The notes beneath the pieces were generated by a model. The model saw nothing but the letters and a program-made list of their open reading frames with translations. It had not been told where the DNA came from and ran no database searches. A stretch of DNA of 18,081 nt from an uncultured Francisella sp. Its GTDB lineage: Bacteria > Pseudomonadota > Gammaproteobacteria > Burkholderiales > Neisseriaceae. The DNA is taken from NCBI GenBank assembly GCA_943914555.1, contig CALUCM010000024.1, positions 1 to 18,081 on the forward strand, written 5' to 3'. Below are positions 1 through 7,750 of the stretch, in pieces; positions within the stretch are counted from its first letter, which is position 1, and the number at the start of each line of letters is the position of its first letter. The position numbers and the translations under genes were made by a program.

Positions 1-886
1 AAATAGCAAAAACTGCCATGCTATTAAACACATTATGTTGCCCTAATAAATTAATGCGTACTTGCGCTGTCTGGTGTTTATCAGACACTTGATAGGTGGT
101 TTTCTTTGTATTCAAACATATTTTTTTTACATATACATCATTATCTTGTGCCAAGCCAAAACTTAAATGGTGAAATGCTTGAATCGCTTCATCAATCACC
201 TTAAAGCTTTTAGCTTGCTCAGAAACAACTGCTAACCCATCAGCAGATAAACCTGAAAATATCTCAGCTTTTGCACGCGCAATGTCTTCAAGACAAGTAA
301 AGCCATGACAACCAATATGGGTCTCAAACACGTTATTCACTAAAGCGATATCGGGTTTAGCCAAATGGCTCAAATAGGCAATCTCATGAGGGTGATTCAT
401 GCCCATTTCCACCACTGCATACCGATGAGAAGGACGTAAACGTAATAAAGTAAGCGGCACACCCAAATGATTATTCAAATTTCCTGCTGTTCCCAGCACT
501 CGGTCTTTACCAAAATGGTCTGTCAACACCTGTAAAGTTAGTTCTTTGACTGTTGTTTTACCATTAGAACCGGTGATGCCAATTAACAACGGATCAAGCT
601 TCTCTCGCCAAGCAGCAGCAATTTGCCCCAAAGCCTTTGTAGTGTCTGTAACACGAATGAGCCGACTTGATTTAAGGCCAACATCTTGCGAGATTAATAC
701 AGCAGCTGCACCCTTATCCAAAGCCTCTTTGACAAACATGTGCCCATCTACTTTTTCACCAGGTAAAGCGACAAAAAGTTCCCCTTTTTCCAAAGTGCGA
801 CTGTCAAGTGTCACCCCTCTTATCTCGCTATCATGTTGACTAATGCTATGTCCCAAAACCTTTTCAATAAAGGAACGTTTCATCAT
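1..886 (-). CDS. murF: MurF, UDP-MurNAc-tripeptide--D-Ala-D-Ala ligase (3' part cut by window edge)
   Basis: Cytoplasmic ATP-dependent ligase that adds D-Ala-D-Ala to UDP-MurNAc-tripeptide, the last soluble step of the peptidoglycan precursor. The frame, read by me on the minus strand, is open from position 886 to the window edge, about 295 residues. It shows the N-terminal Mur-ligase segment with LDSRTLEKGELFVALPGE (about residues 28-45), the ATP-binding loop GITGSNGKTT (103-112), then GNLNNHLGVPLTLLR and EMGMNHPHEI, all typical of MurF. The C-terminal ligase domain lies outside the window. Two ATG codons stand in tandem (886 and 883). The first makes a 4-base ATGA overlap with the murE stop, so translational coupling to murE is likely. 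No internal break was seen. Confidence 0.95.
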   Translation of the reverse strand, partial: MMKRSFIEKVLGHSISQHDSEIRGVTLDSRTLEKGELFVALPGEKVDGHMFVKEALDKGAAAVLISQDVGLKSSRLIRVTDTTKALGQIAAAWREKLDPLLIGITGSNGKTTVKELTLQVLTDHFGKDRVLGTAGNLNNHLGVPLTLLRLRPSHRYAVVEMGMNHPHEIAYLSHLAKPDIALVNNVFETHIGCHGFTCLEDIARAKAEIFSGLSADGLAVVSEQAKSFKVIDEAIQAFHHLSFGLAQDNDVYVKKICLNTKKTTYQVSDKHQTAQVRINLLGQHNVFNSMAVFAI

Positions 887-2346
887 TTTTCCTGACATCG
901 TAGATAGCGTTTTGCTACTTCTCTATCATCAAAATCATGACGTACTCCAGCGATTTCCTGATAATTCTCATGTCCTTTACCAGCGATCAACACAATATCT
1001 TTAACTTCGCTGTGCTTAATTGCATAAGCAATAGCACGTTCGCGATCTGGTTCTACAACCACAGCTTTTTTCAGCGGTAAGATATCATTAATAATACTTT
1101 GCGGATCTTCTCCCCGAGGGTTATCACTAGTGATCACTATCTGATCAGCATACTCATCAGCAACTTGTCCCATTAAAGGACGTTTGCCTTTATCACGCTC
1201 ACCACCACAACCAAAAACACACCATAATTTTCCCACTCCTGCTTGATTCGCTTTTAAAGTTACAAGAACATTACGCAATGCATCTGGAGTGTGTGCATAA
1301 TCAATAATAACAGTTGCACCACCTGGATAATGAAGGGCTTGCATCCGCCCTGATGCTCCTTTGATTTCTGATAATACGTGTGTCACGTGATCAAGCGCAA
1401 ACCCCAGATCACATAATAAACCGACACAGGCTGCTAGATTATAGGCGTTAAAGAGCCCTAATAAAGAGCTTTTTATTTCAGTTACTCCCCATGGAGTATT
1501 TAAAGCAAGCTGCATGCCTTTAGAATTAGACTTTATAACAGTCAATCGGATATCTGCTTTTGTTGATTGTCCATAGCTGATCAAATGGAGTTCAGGTCGA
1601 TTACCTCGCAATTCCTGCAACAAACGAGCTCCATAGAGATCATCTTGATTAATTAATGCATGGTGCAACGTGGGGTAATAAAATAATCGCTTTTTTGCTG
1701 AAAAATAAGCTTCAAAAGTATGATGATAATCTAGATGATCGCGCGTTAGATTGGTAAAAACTGCAGCGGCAAACGGTACTCCGTTTACACGAAATTGTTC
1801 CAAACCGTGGCTTGACACTTCCATCACAATATAGTGCGCATTCGCTTGCTTTAGTTGATAAATCAACGTCTGTAATGTAATAGCATCAGGAGTGGTATTG
1901 GCTTGGGTGGTCAATTTACCCCAAAATCCATGCCCATTGGTACCAATAATACCAGCGGGATGATTCAATTTTTCCAAAGCTTGCGCCAACCATTGCGAAA
2001 TCGATGTTTTGCCATTAGTTCCGGTAATACCTATTATAATTGGATGATCAAGATTATTATTTAATAATTCTGCTGCCAACTCACCTGCATGCCTTCTAAG
2101 ATCTGTAATCGGTATCATCGACACATCATAATGGTGGTCAACTGTTCCCGATTCATAAATGATCCCTGCCGCACCTGAAGCCACAGCAGAAGCAATATAA
2201 GTCTGTGCCTTAATAGACTCAGTTGGATAAGAAACAAACCAATCTCCCTTTTGTATTCGTCTTGAATCAGAAATTAAACTAGCCCCAGCCTGTATGCTTT
2301 GTCTAATAGTTTTAAAATGGCTAGAATCTAAAAAAAACGAGGACAT
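883..2346 (-). CDS. murE: MurE, UDP-MurNAc-L-Ala-D-Glu:meso-diaminopimelate ligase
   Basis: Cytoplasmic ATP-dependent ligase that adds the third amino acid to UDP-MurNAc-dipeptide. The 487-residue length is normal for the family. Visible motifs: SDSRR near residue 26, ATP loop GITGTNGKTS (106-115), NLTRDHLDYH (199-208), the lysine of YFSAKKRLF (K218, expected to be carbamylated), IDYAHTPDAL (348-357), and DNPR (408-411) followed by GEDP, the signature for meso-diaminopimelate rather than lysine. This predicts a Gram-negative A1-gamma type wall. The ATG at 2346 has an AAGAGAG-like ribosome site and lies 14 bases after the ftsI stop. The 3' end overlaps murF by 4 bases. Order and spacing are those of the dcw operon. 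Confidence 0.97.
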   Translation of the reverse strand: MSSFFLDSSHFKTIRQSIQAGASLISDSRRIQKGDWFVSYPTESIKAQTYIASAVASGAAGIIYESGTVDHHYDVSMIPITDLRRHAGELAAELLNNNLDHPIIIGITGTNGKTSISQWLAQALEKLNHPAGIIGTNGHGFWGKLTTQANTTPDAITLQTLIYQLKQANAHYIVMEVSSHGLEQFRVNGVPFAAAVFTNLTRDHLDYHHTFEAYFSAKKRLFYYPTLHHALINQDDLYGARLLQELRGNRPELHLISYGQSTKADIRLTVIKSNSKGMQLALNTPWGVTEIKSSLLGLFNAYNLAACVGLLCDLGFALDHVTHVLSEIKGASGRMQALHYPGGATVIIDYAHTPDALRNVLVTLKANQAGVGKLWCVFGCGGERDKGKRPLMGQVADEYADQIVITSDNPRGEDPQSIINDILPLKKAVVVEPDRERAIAYAIKHSEVKDIVLIAGKGHENYQEIAGVRHDFDDREVAKRYLRCQEK

Positions 2347-2360
2347 AATTCTCTCTTAAA

Positions 2361-4211
2361 CTATTGTACCTGCTGTTGATGAGCTGTTTGTTTACCGTGA
2401 ATAGAAGGCATAACCCCCAAAATACTTAGCGCACTTGTCATAATTAATTTAAACGCTGGTGCAGCAACGGAACCACCGTAGTATCCATTTTCTTGAGGAT
2501 TATTGATACTCACAGCAACAATCAATCGTGGCTGATCAGCCGGCGCATATCCTGCAAACATTGCCACATGAGAATTTGATGAATAATGGCCATTGACTAA
2601 TTTTCTCGCGGTGCCTGATTTTCCTGCAACTGCATAACCATCGATAGCAGCCAAAACACCAGTACCTCCTTTTTCAGTGACTGTTGTCATAATTTGGCGC
2701 ATTTGCCGTGCTGTCTTTTCGCTGATAATGCGCTTACCAGAAAGAGCCTTGTGTTGCAGCTTTAAAAAACTAGGTGTCAATAGCTGACCGTCGTTGGTAA
2801 AAATAGTATAACCTGCTGCTAGTTGTAACAAACTTGCTTGCACACCGTAACCATAAGAAATAGAAGCTTTGTCTAAGGGGCTCCAGCTGCGCCAGTTGTG
2901 CAATATTCCTTTCGCCTCACCAGGAAACTCTGTATGTAGCTGCCTACCTATACCTAATTGCTGCAAATAATAATATACATCTTGCGGGTCAAGCATATCC
3001 ATCAGCTTACTGACCCCCACATTAGATGATTTGCGAATAATTCCCGTCACAGTCAAACTTGGATAATTATTTACATCAGCAATTTTGTGATTTTGTAAGA
3101 TATAGGGAGCAGTGTTAATGACGGTATTGGGATTAACTTTACCTTCATCCAAGGCTTTGGCCACAATAAAAGGCTTAAATAAAGAGCCAGGTTCTATCAC
3201 ATCAATTATCGCACGATTGCGTCGTACTTCAGAACTATACTTACTAAAATGAGCAGGATCAAAATCAGGATAATTGACCATAGCCAAAATCTCTCCAGTT
3301 TTTGCATCCAAAACTACCGCACTGCCTGAACTAGCCTTATGATATCCTACTGTTTTTTTTAAGGCATCCATGGCTGCTGCTTGAATATTTTTATCAAGAG
3401 AAAGTATTAAATCTCTGCCATTTTTGACTGGCTTATTATCTGGAGAGTCGACCATATTGACATAACGCCCATTATTATCTTGAATCATCACTTTTAAGCC
3501 AGCTTGTCCACGCAAATAGTGATCAAATTGATATTCCAGCCCTTCTAATCCGACAATTCGTTCATTTTTCTCTGCATCCCAATTACGATTAGTTACACCA
3601 ATAATTTGGCCAAAAAGATTACCATCTGGATAGCTTCTCTCTGCAATTGGAACAATTTTTATCCCCGGAATATTAAGCGCCTTAATTTTACTAGCAACAA
3701 TTTTATCCACATTACGTTTTAAATAATGATCGCCCTTAGCTTTACCAATATAACTCTTGGGGTCAAACAATTCCTCAATTTCTTGTAGCGGTAAATTCAA
3801 GTAGCCCGCTAAAGATTGTAAATTTCTGTGATAGTTCTGTTCACTTTTATTTAACCTTTCTAAAAGACGCGATTTTCCTTGCAATTTCATTCTCTCTACA
3901 GGAAAATTAATCAGTTGATACGGGTCAACAATAATATTACGCATTGGCTTATCCATGACTAAAACAACACCATTTCTATCCAAAATACGGCCTCTTTCTG
4001 CCATAATTGGTACATGCCGATAGTAAATATTATTGCCATGTACTGCCCATTTGCGACTTTCTGACAATTCAAAGCGCAATACATTAAGCACCACAAAAAT
4101 GACAAAGACAAACATAAAACCAAGTACGATATTGATACGCGAATTTTCTGAAAGTTGACGTTTTCTCCCCTGATTATTGCGTATTTTTCGATAATTACCT
4201 TGGACTAGCAT
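2361..4211 (-). CDS. ftsI: FtsI (PBP3), septal peptidoglycan transpeptidase
   Basis: Class B penicillin-binding protein that cross-links septal peptidoglycan together with FtsW and the FtsQLB complex. The 616-residue protein has a basic cytoplasmic N-terminus, one membrane anchor (about residues 28-46), the pedestal domain with ERGRILDRNG (72-81), and a transpeptidase domain with all three active-site motifs: SLFK (343-346, nucleophile S343), SSN (395-397) and KSGT (531-534). The second and third residues of the first motif (LF) differ from the ST[VIF]K form usual in gammaproteobacteria. The ATG at 4211 follows the ftsL stop by 5 bases, so the ribosome site lies inside ftsL and the two genes are probably coupled. 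Confidence 0.97.
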   Translation of the reverse strand: MLVQGNYRKIRNNQGRKRQLSENSRINIVLGFMFVFVIFVVLNVLRFELSESRKWAVHGNNIYYRHVPIMAERGRILDRNGVVLVMDKPMRNIIVDPYQLINFPVERMKLQGKSRLLERLNKSEQNYHRNLQSLAGYLNLPLQEIEELFDPKSYIGKAKGDHYLKRNVDKIVASKIKALNIPGIKIVPIAERSYPDGNLFGQIIGVTNRNWDAEKNERIVGLEGLEYQFDHYLRGQAGLKVMIQDNNGRYVNMVDSPDNKPVKNGRDLILSLDKNIQAAAMDALKKTVGYHKASSGSAVVLDAKTGEILAMVNYPDFDPAHFSKYSSEVRRNRAIIDVIEPGSLFKPFIVAKALDEGKVNPNTVINTAPYILQNHKIADVNNYPSLTVTGIIRKSSNVGVSKLMDMLDPQDVYYYLQQLGIGRQLHTEFPGEAKGILHNWRSWSPLDKASISYGYGVQASLLQLAAGYTIFTNDGQLLTPSFLKLQHKALSGKRIISEKTARQMRQIMTTVTEKGGTGVLAAIDGYAVAGKSGTARKLVNGHYSSNSHVAMFAGYAPADQPRLIVAVSINNPQENGYYGGSVAAPAFKLIMTSALSILGVMPSIHGKQTAHQQQVQ

Positions 4212-4216
4212 TTGGT

Positions 4217-4480
4217 TTACTCACTTTTAAGAGCTTGCTTATTAGTTGGATCTGGCAACCGCATACCAAGTGCTCTTGCTTTCTCTTTAATATTACTAAT
4301 ATTGATCAACTTGGCTTGTTCCAATTGCATCAAACGGTATTCTTCTTCTAAATTAATAATTAATCGCCGCTGATTTTCAGCTTGATCAAAATAACCTCTG
4401 GTTTGACTACGCATTGAAATCAAAACCAAAGCGGAAAGAAAAGCAACTACTAACAAACAAGTATTTAGTTTAGTTATCAT
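4217..4480 (-). CDS. ftsL: FtsL, divisome bitopic membrane protein
   Basis: Small divisome protein that forms a complex with FtsQ and FtsB and activates FtsWI. I place the start at ATG 4480, preceded by AAAGGTG at a 5-base spacing, giving 87 residues. A longer in-frame start at 4537 would add 19 residues that overlap rsmH and would put a hydrophilic stretch before the membrane helix. The protein is MITKLN, then a hydrophobic helix (about residues 8-22, TCLLVVAFLSALVLISM), then a periplasmic leucine-zipper-like segment rich in Glu, Leu and Gln, ending IKEKARALGMRLP, which is typical of FtsL C-termini. Its first 11 bases overlap the rsmH 3' end. Identification rests on position, topology and this tail. 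Confidence 0.9.
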   Translation of the reverse strand: MITKLNTCLLVVAFLSALVLISMRSQTRGYFDQAENQRRLIINLEEEYRLMQLEQAKLINISNIKEKARALGMRLPDPTNKQALKSE

Positions 4481-5409
4481 GAAAGCACCTTTCTGCCACG
4501 CGCATGATTGCAGAACGCGCGCGGGGGTTATGTGCAATTTCAGCTTGACTTGCTCTTATTGGACGACCAATCGCTCGTAAAGGAGGCTGTTGTTGCTTCA
4601 TCTCATTTGACCTCAGTATCGCCCATTTAGGTGCTTCAGGCTCATCTTTACTGCCTTTAATAAAGTGCTTGATCAAACGATCTTCCAAAGAATGAAAAGC
4701 GATACTCACCAATCTACCTCCTTCTTTTAGTACTACAGCGACTTGCGGCAAAACTGCTTTAATTTCTTCTAACTCATGATTAATTTCAATACGAATCGCC
4801 TGAAAAGTACGTGTTGCAGGATGTTGGTTTTTTTTTTCGCGCTTTAATGCTTTGTTTTACAATATCCGCTAAGGTTTGCGTGGTATCAATGGGTGCTTTT
4901 TGCCGGTATGCTACAACTGCCTGCGCAATCTTTTTATGATGACGTTCTTCACCATAGTCCTTGATTACTTGCGCTAACTTTTCTTGTGATACTTGCTGCA
5001 ACCATTCACGAGCACTTAATCCATCGTTGGGATTCATACGCATATCTAAAAAAGACTGATGCCGAAAACTAAAGCCACGCTTTGGATCATCAAGCTGCGG
5101 ACTAGATACCCCAAAATCAAACAGCACCCCATCTATTTTTTTGATATCTAGGATTTTTAATAATGATTGTAAACGAGAAAAACTGGCATACAGAACTGTC
5201 AAGCGTGGCTCCGTTGTCGCCAATGTTAAGGCCGCTTCTATGGCTTGTGGGTCTTTATCCAACACTACCAATCGGCCTTGAGGGCCCAAAGACTCCAATA
5301 TTTTTTTGCTGTGACCTCCTCGACCAAAAGTAGCATCAACATAAATGCCATTTCTATTAGTTAACAAAGCATTCACAGCTTCTTTTAATAATACCGCTTG
5401 ATGTTCCAT
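4470..5409 (-). pseudogene. rsmH: RsmH (MraW), 16S rRNA m4C1402 methyltransferase, split by a +1 frameshift in an A10 tract
   Basis: SAM-dependent N4-methyltransferase for C1402 of 16S rRNA. The N-terminal part (from ATG 5409; GTG 5412 directly before it is an alternative) shows EHQAVLLKEAV, the SAM motif VDATFGRGGHS, VLFDFGVSSPQLDD and RGFSFRHQSFLDMRM. The frame is lost at a run of ten A on the coding strand (T10 at 4828-4837). The rest (NQHPATRTFQAIRIEIN, GGRLVSIAFHSLEDR) is intact in the next frame and ends at TAA 4470. Removing one A joins the halves into about 312 residues, the normal family length. As written the first frame ends at 4786. Causes could be a recent mutation, polymerase slippage that restores some product, or a sequencing error in the homopolymer. 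No other damage is visible, which argues against old decay. The gene overlaps ftsL by 11 bases. Confidence 0.9.
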
Positions 5410-5413
5410 CACT

Positions 5414-5875
5414 TCAAAGCCGCAGTCCTGTGTTACTAAGCTCTTGTTCTAAAAGAGCAGGATCCAAATCCAAAATAGCTCGTGTTTCTTCATCCCAGCG
5501 GGCCTTGCCCCATACCTCAAGACGATCTGCCCGTCCTACCATAACCACCTCTTTATCTTGTGCAAATTCAACCAGTTGACGCAAACGCGGTGGAATTAAT
5601 ATACGTCCTGCACCATCGGGCTCTAACTTCTCCATATTACCAAGCACCAACTGCTGAAATTGCTGCAAGATACGACTACCACTAGTAGGTAGCGCCATCA
5701 ACTCATGACGTACTGCGCTCCAATTTTTTTCTGGGTAAATCAATAGATGTGTCCTACTTTTTAAAGTAATGCACAATGTTGAGGGTGCAAATGAACGCAA
5801 AACCTCCCTAAATTTAGCAGGAATAGCTAAACGACCTTTACTGTCTATGCTCAGATCTTGCACACCGTTAAACAT
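5414..5875 (-). CDS. mraZ: MraZ, transcriptional repressor of the dcw operon
   Basis: Ring-forming DNA-binding protein of the AbrB/SpoVT superfamily; in E. coli it represses its own operon. The 153-residue length is normal. The two half-domains each carry the DxxxR signature: DSKGRLAIPAKFR (11-23) and DGAGRILIPPRLR (87-99). The start ATG 5875 gives the canonical MFNG start; its ribosome site is weak (AAAGATG). The TGA stop is followed after one base by the GTG ATG of rsmH, so the genes are adjacent and probably coupled. It is the first gene of the division cluster, with its promoter and MraZ boxes immediately upstream. Confidence 0.96.
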   Translation of the reverse strand: MFNGVQDLSIDSKGRLAIPAKFREVLRSFAPSTLCITLKSRTHLLIYPEKNWSAVRHELMALPTSGSRILQQFQQLVLGNMEKLEPDGAGRILIPPRLRQLVEFAQDKEVVMVGRADRLEVWGKARWDEETRAILDLDPALLEQELSNTGLRL

Positions 5876-5924
5876 ATATACATCTTTAAAAATTCTAAAT
5901 TATTTTTGATGTCTGGGAAAAAGT

Positions 5925-5959
5925 ACCACTTTACCCTATTATTTACCACTTTGGCCCAC
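5925..5959 (-). promoter_or_regulatory. MraZ operator: four boxes on a 10-bp period
   Basis: On the minus strand, reading towards mraZ, boxes TGGGC, TGGTA, TAGGG and TGGTA begin exactly 10 bases apart. Three are preceded by AAAG or TGTG-like sequence. E. coli MraZ is known to bind TGGGN direct repeats separated by 5 bases, the same 10-bp period. The boxes begin right after the -10 element, so a bound MraZ ring would cover the transcription start. The fit of family, motif, period and location is strong; box 3 departs from consensus. Confidence 0.85.
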
Positions 5960-5988
5960 AGTATAGCTAAGAACATTACTCTGATCAA
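5960..5988 (-). promoter_or_regulatory. Sigma70-type promoter of the dcw operon (Pmra)
   Basis: Minus-strand -35 TTGATC (5988-5983), 17-base spacer, -10 TATACT (5965-5960). The predicted start is near 5953, about 78 bases before the mraZ ATG, and lies within the MraZ boxes. Divergent from the methyltransferase gene that starts at 6175. Confidence 0.8.
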
Positions 5989-6174
5989 GAAATAATCTCT
6001 ATTTTTTTATTAAAGATTCAACCAGCAGAAACATAACATTACGTAACAATAATCAAACATGATTATCAAAGTAGCTATCACAATTTGTATTTTCAATCTA
6101 GAAAAAATCAATCGCCTTACTTTTAAAAAACTTTTACAATTTCACAATAAGATATATTAAACGGGAGTCTTTTT

Positions 6175-7335
6175 TTGTTTTCTTTACCTCAACCCACTGC
6201 TTATGAAAAAGAAACAAGTCAAACACTACTGAAACTAATTCGCACTCAGATAAAACAGCACCATGGTTTTATTCCTTTTGACCATTATGTGAACTTAGCC
6301 TTATACACGCCAGGCTTAGGCTACTATGCCAGAGAGCATCAGCAAATAGGTCAAAAAGGAGACTTTGTTACTGCTCCTGAACTACATCCCATTTTTGCGC
6401 AAACTTTAGTGGAACAATTAGTGCCTTTACTGATAGAAGGAAAAAAAACAATTTATGAATTTGGAGCTGGTAATGGCACATTAGCAGCAGATCTATTGAC
6501 TTATCTCCCCGAACAATTGATTCATGATTACTATATTATTGAGCTATCAGCACCATTAAGAGAAAAGCAGCAAAGCACAATACAAAGCAAATGTCCGCAA
6601 GCAATAAACAAGCTACATCATCTTAATACTTTACCTAATCAGTTAAGTGGCATAGTACTAGCTAATGAAGTTTTAGATGCCATACCTTTTAAGTTAATTA
6701 AAAAGAATTACCACCAATTCTGGGAAATAGGAGTCAGTCTAAATCAAGAGAGCCAATTGATCTATGGAGAAAAGAAACTAGAAGAAAAACAGGCAGCTTA
6801 TATGGCTGCCCAAACATATTTAGGTCACTGTCCGGAACCTTACCAATCAGAATTACATCTACAGCAACAAGCCTTTATCCGCAGCATCAGTGAAAGAATG
6901 GAAAAAGCTGTTATGATTATATTTGATTATGGTTTTGATGCTCAAGAATACTATTTACTACAACGATCCATGGGAACCATGATGGCTCATTACCATCACC
7001 ACAGTGTACACGATCCTTTTTTCTATCCAGGCCTACTTGATTTAACGACACACATCAACTTTTCTGCTATTGCTGAAGCAGTCATCCAAAGTGGTGCTGA
7101 TTTACTCGGCTATACAACGCAAAGTCATTTTTTACTCAATCTTGGCATCACTGAATATATGCACCGTATTCACTCATCAGCAAGCGAGCAAAATTATTAT
7201 GCTGCCACTCATGCGCTACAGACTTTAGTTTACCCGCATGAAATGGGAGAAATATTCAAAGTCATGGCCTGGGGAAAAAATAACGACCAAATTTGGCAAG
7301 CTTTTACACATGGTGACCTAGCACACAAGCTATAA
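6175..7335 (+). CDS. SAM-dependent methyltransferase of the MidA/NDUFAF7 family (DUF185)
   Basis: The 386-residue protein belongs to the class I methyltransferase family that includes mitochondrial NDUFAF7/MidA, which methylates an arginine of a complex I subunit. The bacterial substrate is not established. Family signatures: LYTPGLGYYA (43-52), KGDFVTAPELHPIFA (61-75), the SAM-binding EFGAGNGTLA (95-104), LANEVLDAIPF (162-172), IIFDYGF (248-254), QRSMGTMMAHYHHH (263-276) and PGLLDLTTHINFSAIAEA (285-302). The start is TTG at 6175, chosen because GGGAG lies 7 bases upstream and no ATG fits. The 5990-6174 region between it and the divergent mraZ promoter holds a weak possible promoter (TTTACA at 6133, TATTAA at 6155). 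It looks monocistronic and intact. Confidence 0.88.
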   Translation: MFSLPQPTAYEKETSQTLLKLIRTQIKQHHGFIPFDHYVNLALYTPGLGYYAREHQQIGQKGDFVTAPELHPIFAQTLVEQLVPLLIEGKKTIYEFGAGNGTLAADLLTYLPEQLIHDYYIIELSAPLREKQQSTIQSKCPQAINKLHHLNTLPNQLSGIVLANEVLDAIPFKLIKKNYHQFWEIGVSLNQESQLIYGEKKLEEKQAAYMAAQTYLGHCPEPYQSELHLQQQAFIRSISERMEKAVMIIFDYGFDAQEYYLLQRSMGTMMAHYHHHSVHDPFFYPGLLDLTTHINFSAIAEAVIQSGADLLGYTTQSHFLLNLGITEYMHRIHSSASEQNYYAATHALQTLVYPHEMGEIFKVMAWGKNNDQIWQAFTHGDLAHKL

Positions 7336-7358
7336 GCAATTGAGTAAGCAAATAATTT

Positions 7359-7374
7359 GAGATTAGCCAATCTC
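7359..7374. other. Small hairpin between the methyltransferase gene and the tRNA promoter
   Basis: GAGATT-AGCC-AATCTC forms a perfect 6-bp stem with a 4-base loop, ending one base before the TTGACA of the tRNA promoter. It may help end transcription of the methyltransferase gene (stop at 7335), but there is no T-run after it, so it is a weak terminator candidate. A protein site next to the -35 is the alternative. Confidence 0.4.
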
Positions 7375-7403
7375 TTGACAAAAAGCCAAGGCCTGCGTAG
7401 AAT
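7375..7403 (+). promoter_or_regulatory. Near-consensus sigma70 promoter of the tRNA gene with GC-rich discriminator
   Basis: -35 TTGACA (7375-7380), exact 17-base spacer, -10 TAGAAT (7398-7403), followed by CCCTCGCC. A GC-rich discriminator after the -10 is characteristic of stable-RNA promoters under stringent (ppGpp/DksA) control, which I infer here. Confidence 0.9.
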
Positions 7404-7425
7404 CCCTCGCCTAATCTGTTGGATT

Positions 7426-7502
7426 GGCGAATTAGCTCAGTCGGTTAGAGCAGAGGAATCATAATCCTTGTGTCCGGGGTTCGAGTCCCTGATTCGCCAC
7501 CA
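7426..7502 (+). tRNA. tRNA-Met (CAU anticodon, elongator type)
   Basis: A complete 77-base cloverleaf: acceptor GGCGAAT pairing with ATTCGCC, D-arm GCTC/GAGC, anticodon stem GAGGA/TCCTT (one G-U pair) with loop ATCATAA giving anticodon CAT, T-arm with TTCGAGT loop, discriminator A and encoded CCA. The acceptor begins with a paired G, unlike initiator tRNA. CAU could also be the lysidine-modified tRNA-Ile2; the GGAATCATAATCC arm resembles elongator Met of other gammaproteobacteria, so Met is preferred. It stands alone, with its own promoter. Confidence 0.93.
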
Positions 7503-7604
7503 CCTTACAGACAGAAGCCATTGCAATAAACATTATCATACTTAGGTGCGGTTCCGCCACGCGCCTGATTCCTCTAAATGTCAGTATTAATTCTGCTTTA
7601 ATAT

Positions 7605-7646
7605 AATCCTTGAACGAGCACACGTTCATGGATTGTCACTTTTTTT
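7605..7646 (+). terminator. Candidate terminator downstream of the tRNA gene
   Basis: AATCC-T-TGAACG, six-base loop AGCACA, then CGTTCA-T-GGATT: a 12-position stem with one T-T mismatch. Seven T (7640-7646) follow after five more bases. The gap between stem and T-run is longer than ideal. A second, GC-richer hairpin without T-run (AGGTGCG/CGCGCCT, about 7543-7565) lies between it and the tRNA. The rest of 7503-7750 shows no gene. Confidence 0.5.
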
Positions 7647-7750
7647 GAACTAATAAAAATTTTATTAAAAGCAGAGATACAAATATTTCACCATTGTCTT
7701 TAAATCAATCATGGTTTTAAAACTAGTGGTTGAACTTTATCCTTGATTAT

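Noticed and set aside
546..839. 97-codon plus-strand ORF inside murF
   Set aside because: Antisense shadow: the minus strand reads a continuous MurF with the ATP-binding motif through the same bases.
7543..7565. Second tRNA or tRNA fragment after tRNA-Met
   Set aside because: The GC-rich stretch forms a hairpin but no cloverleaf, and does not copy the tRNA 3' end as an integration site would.
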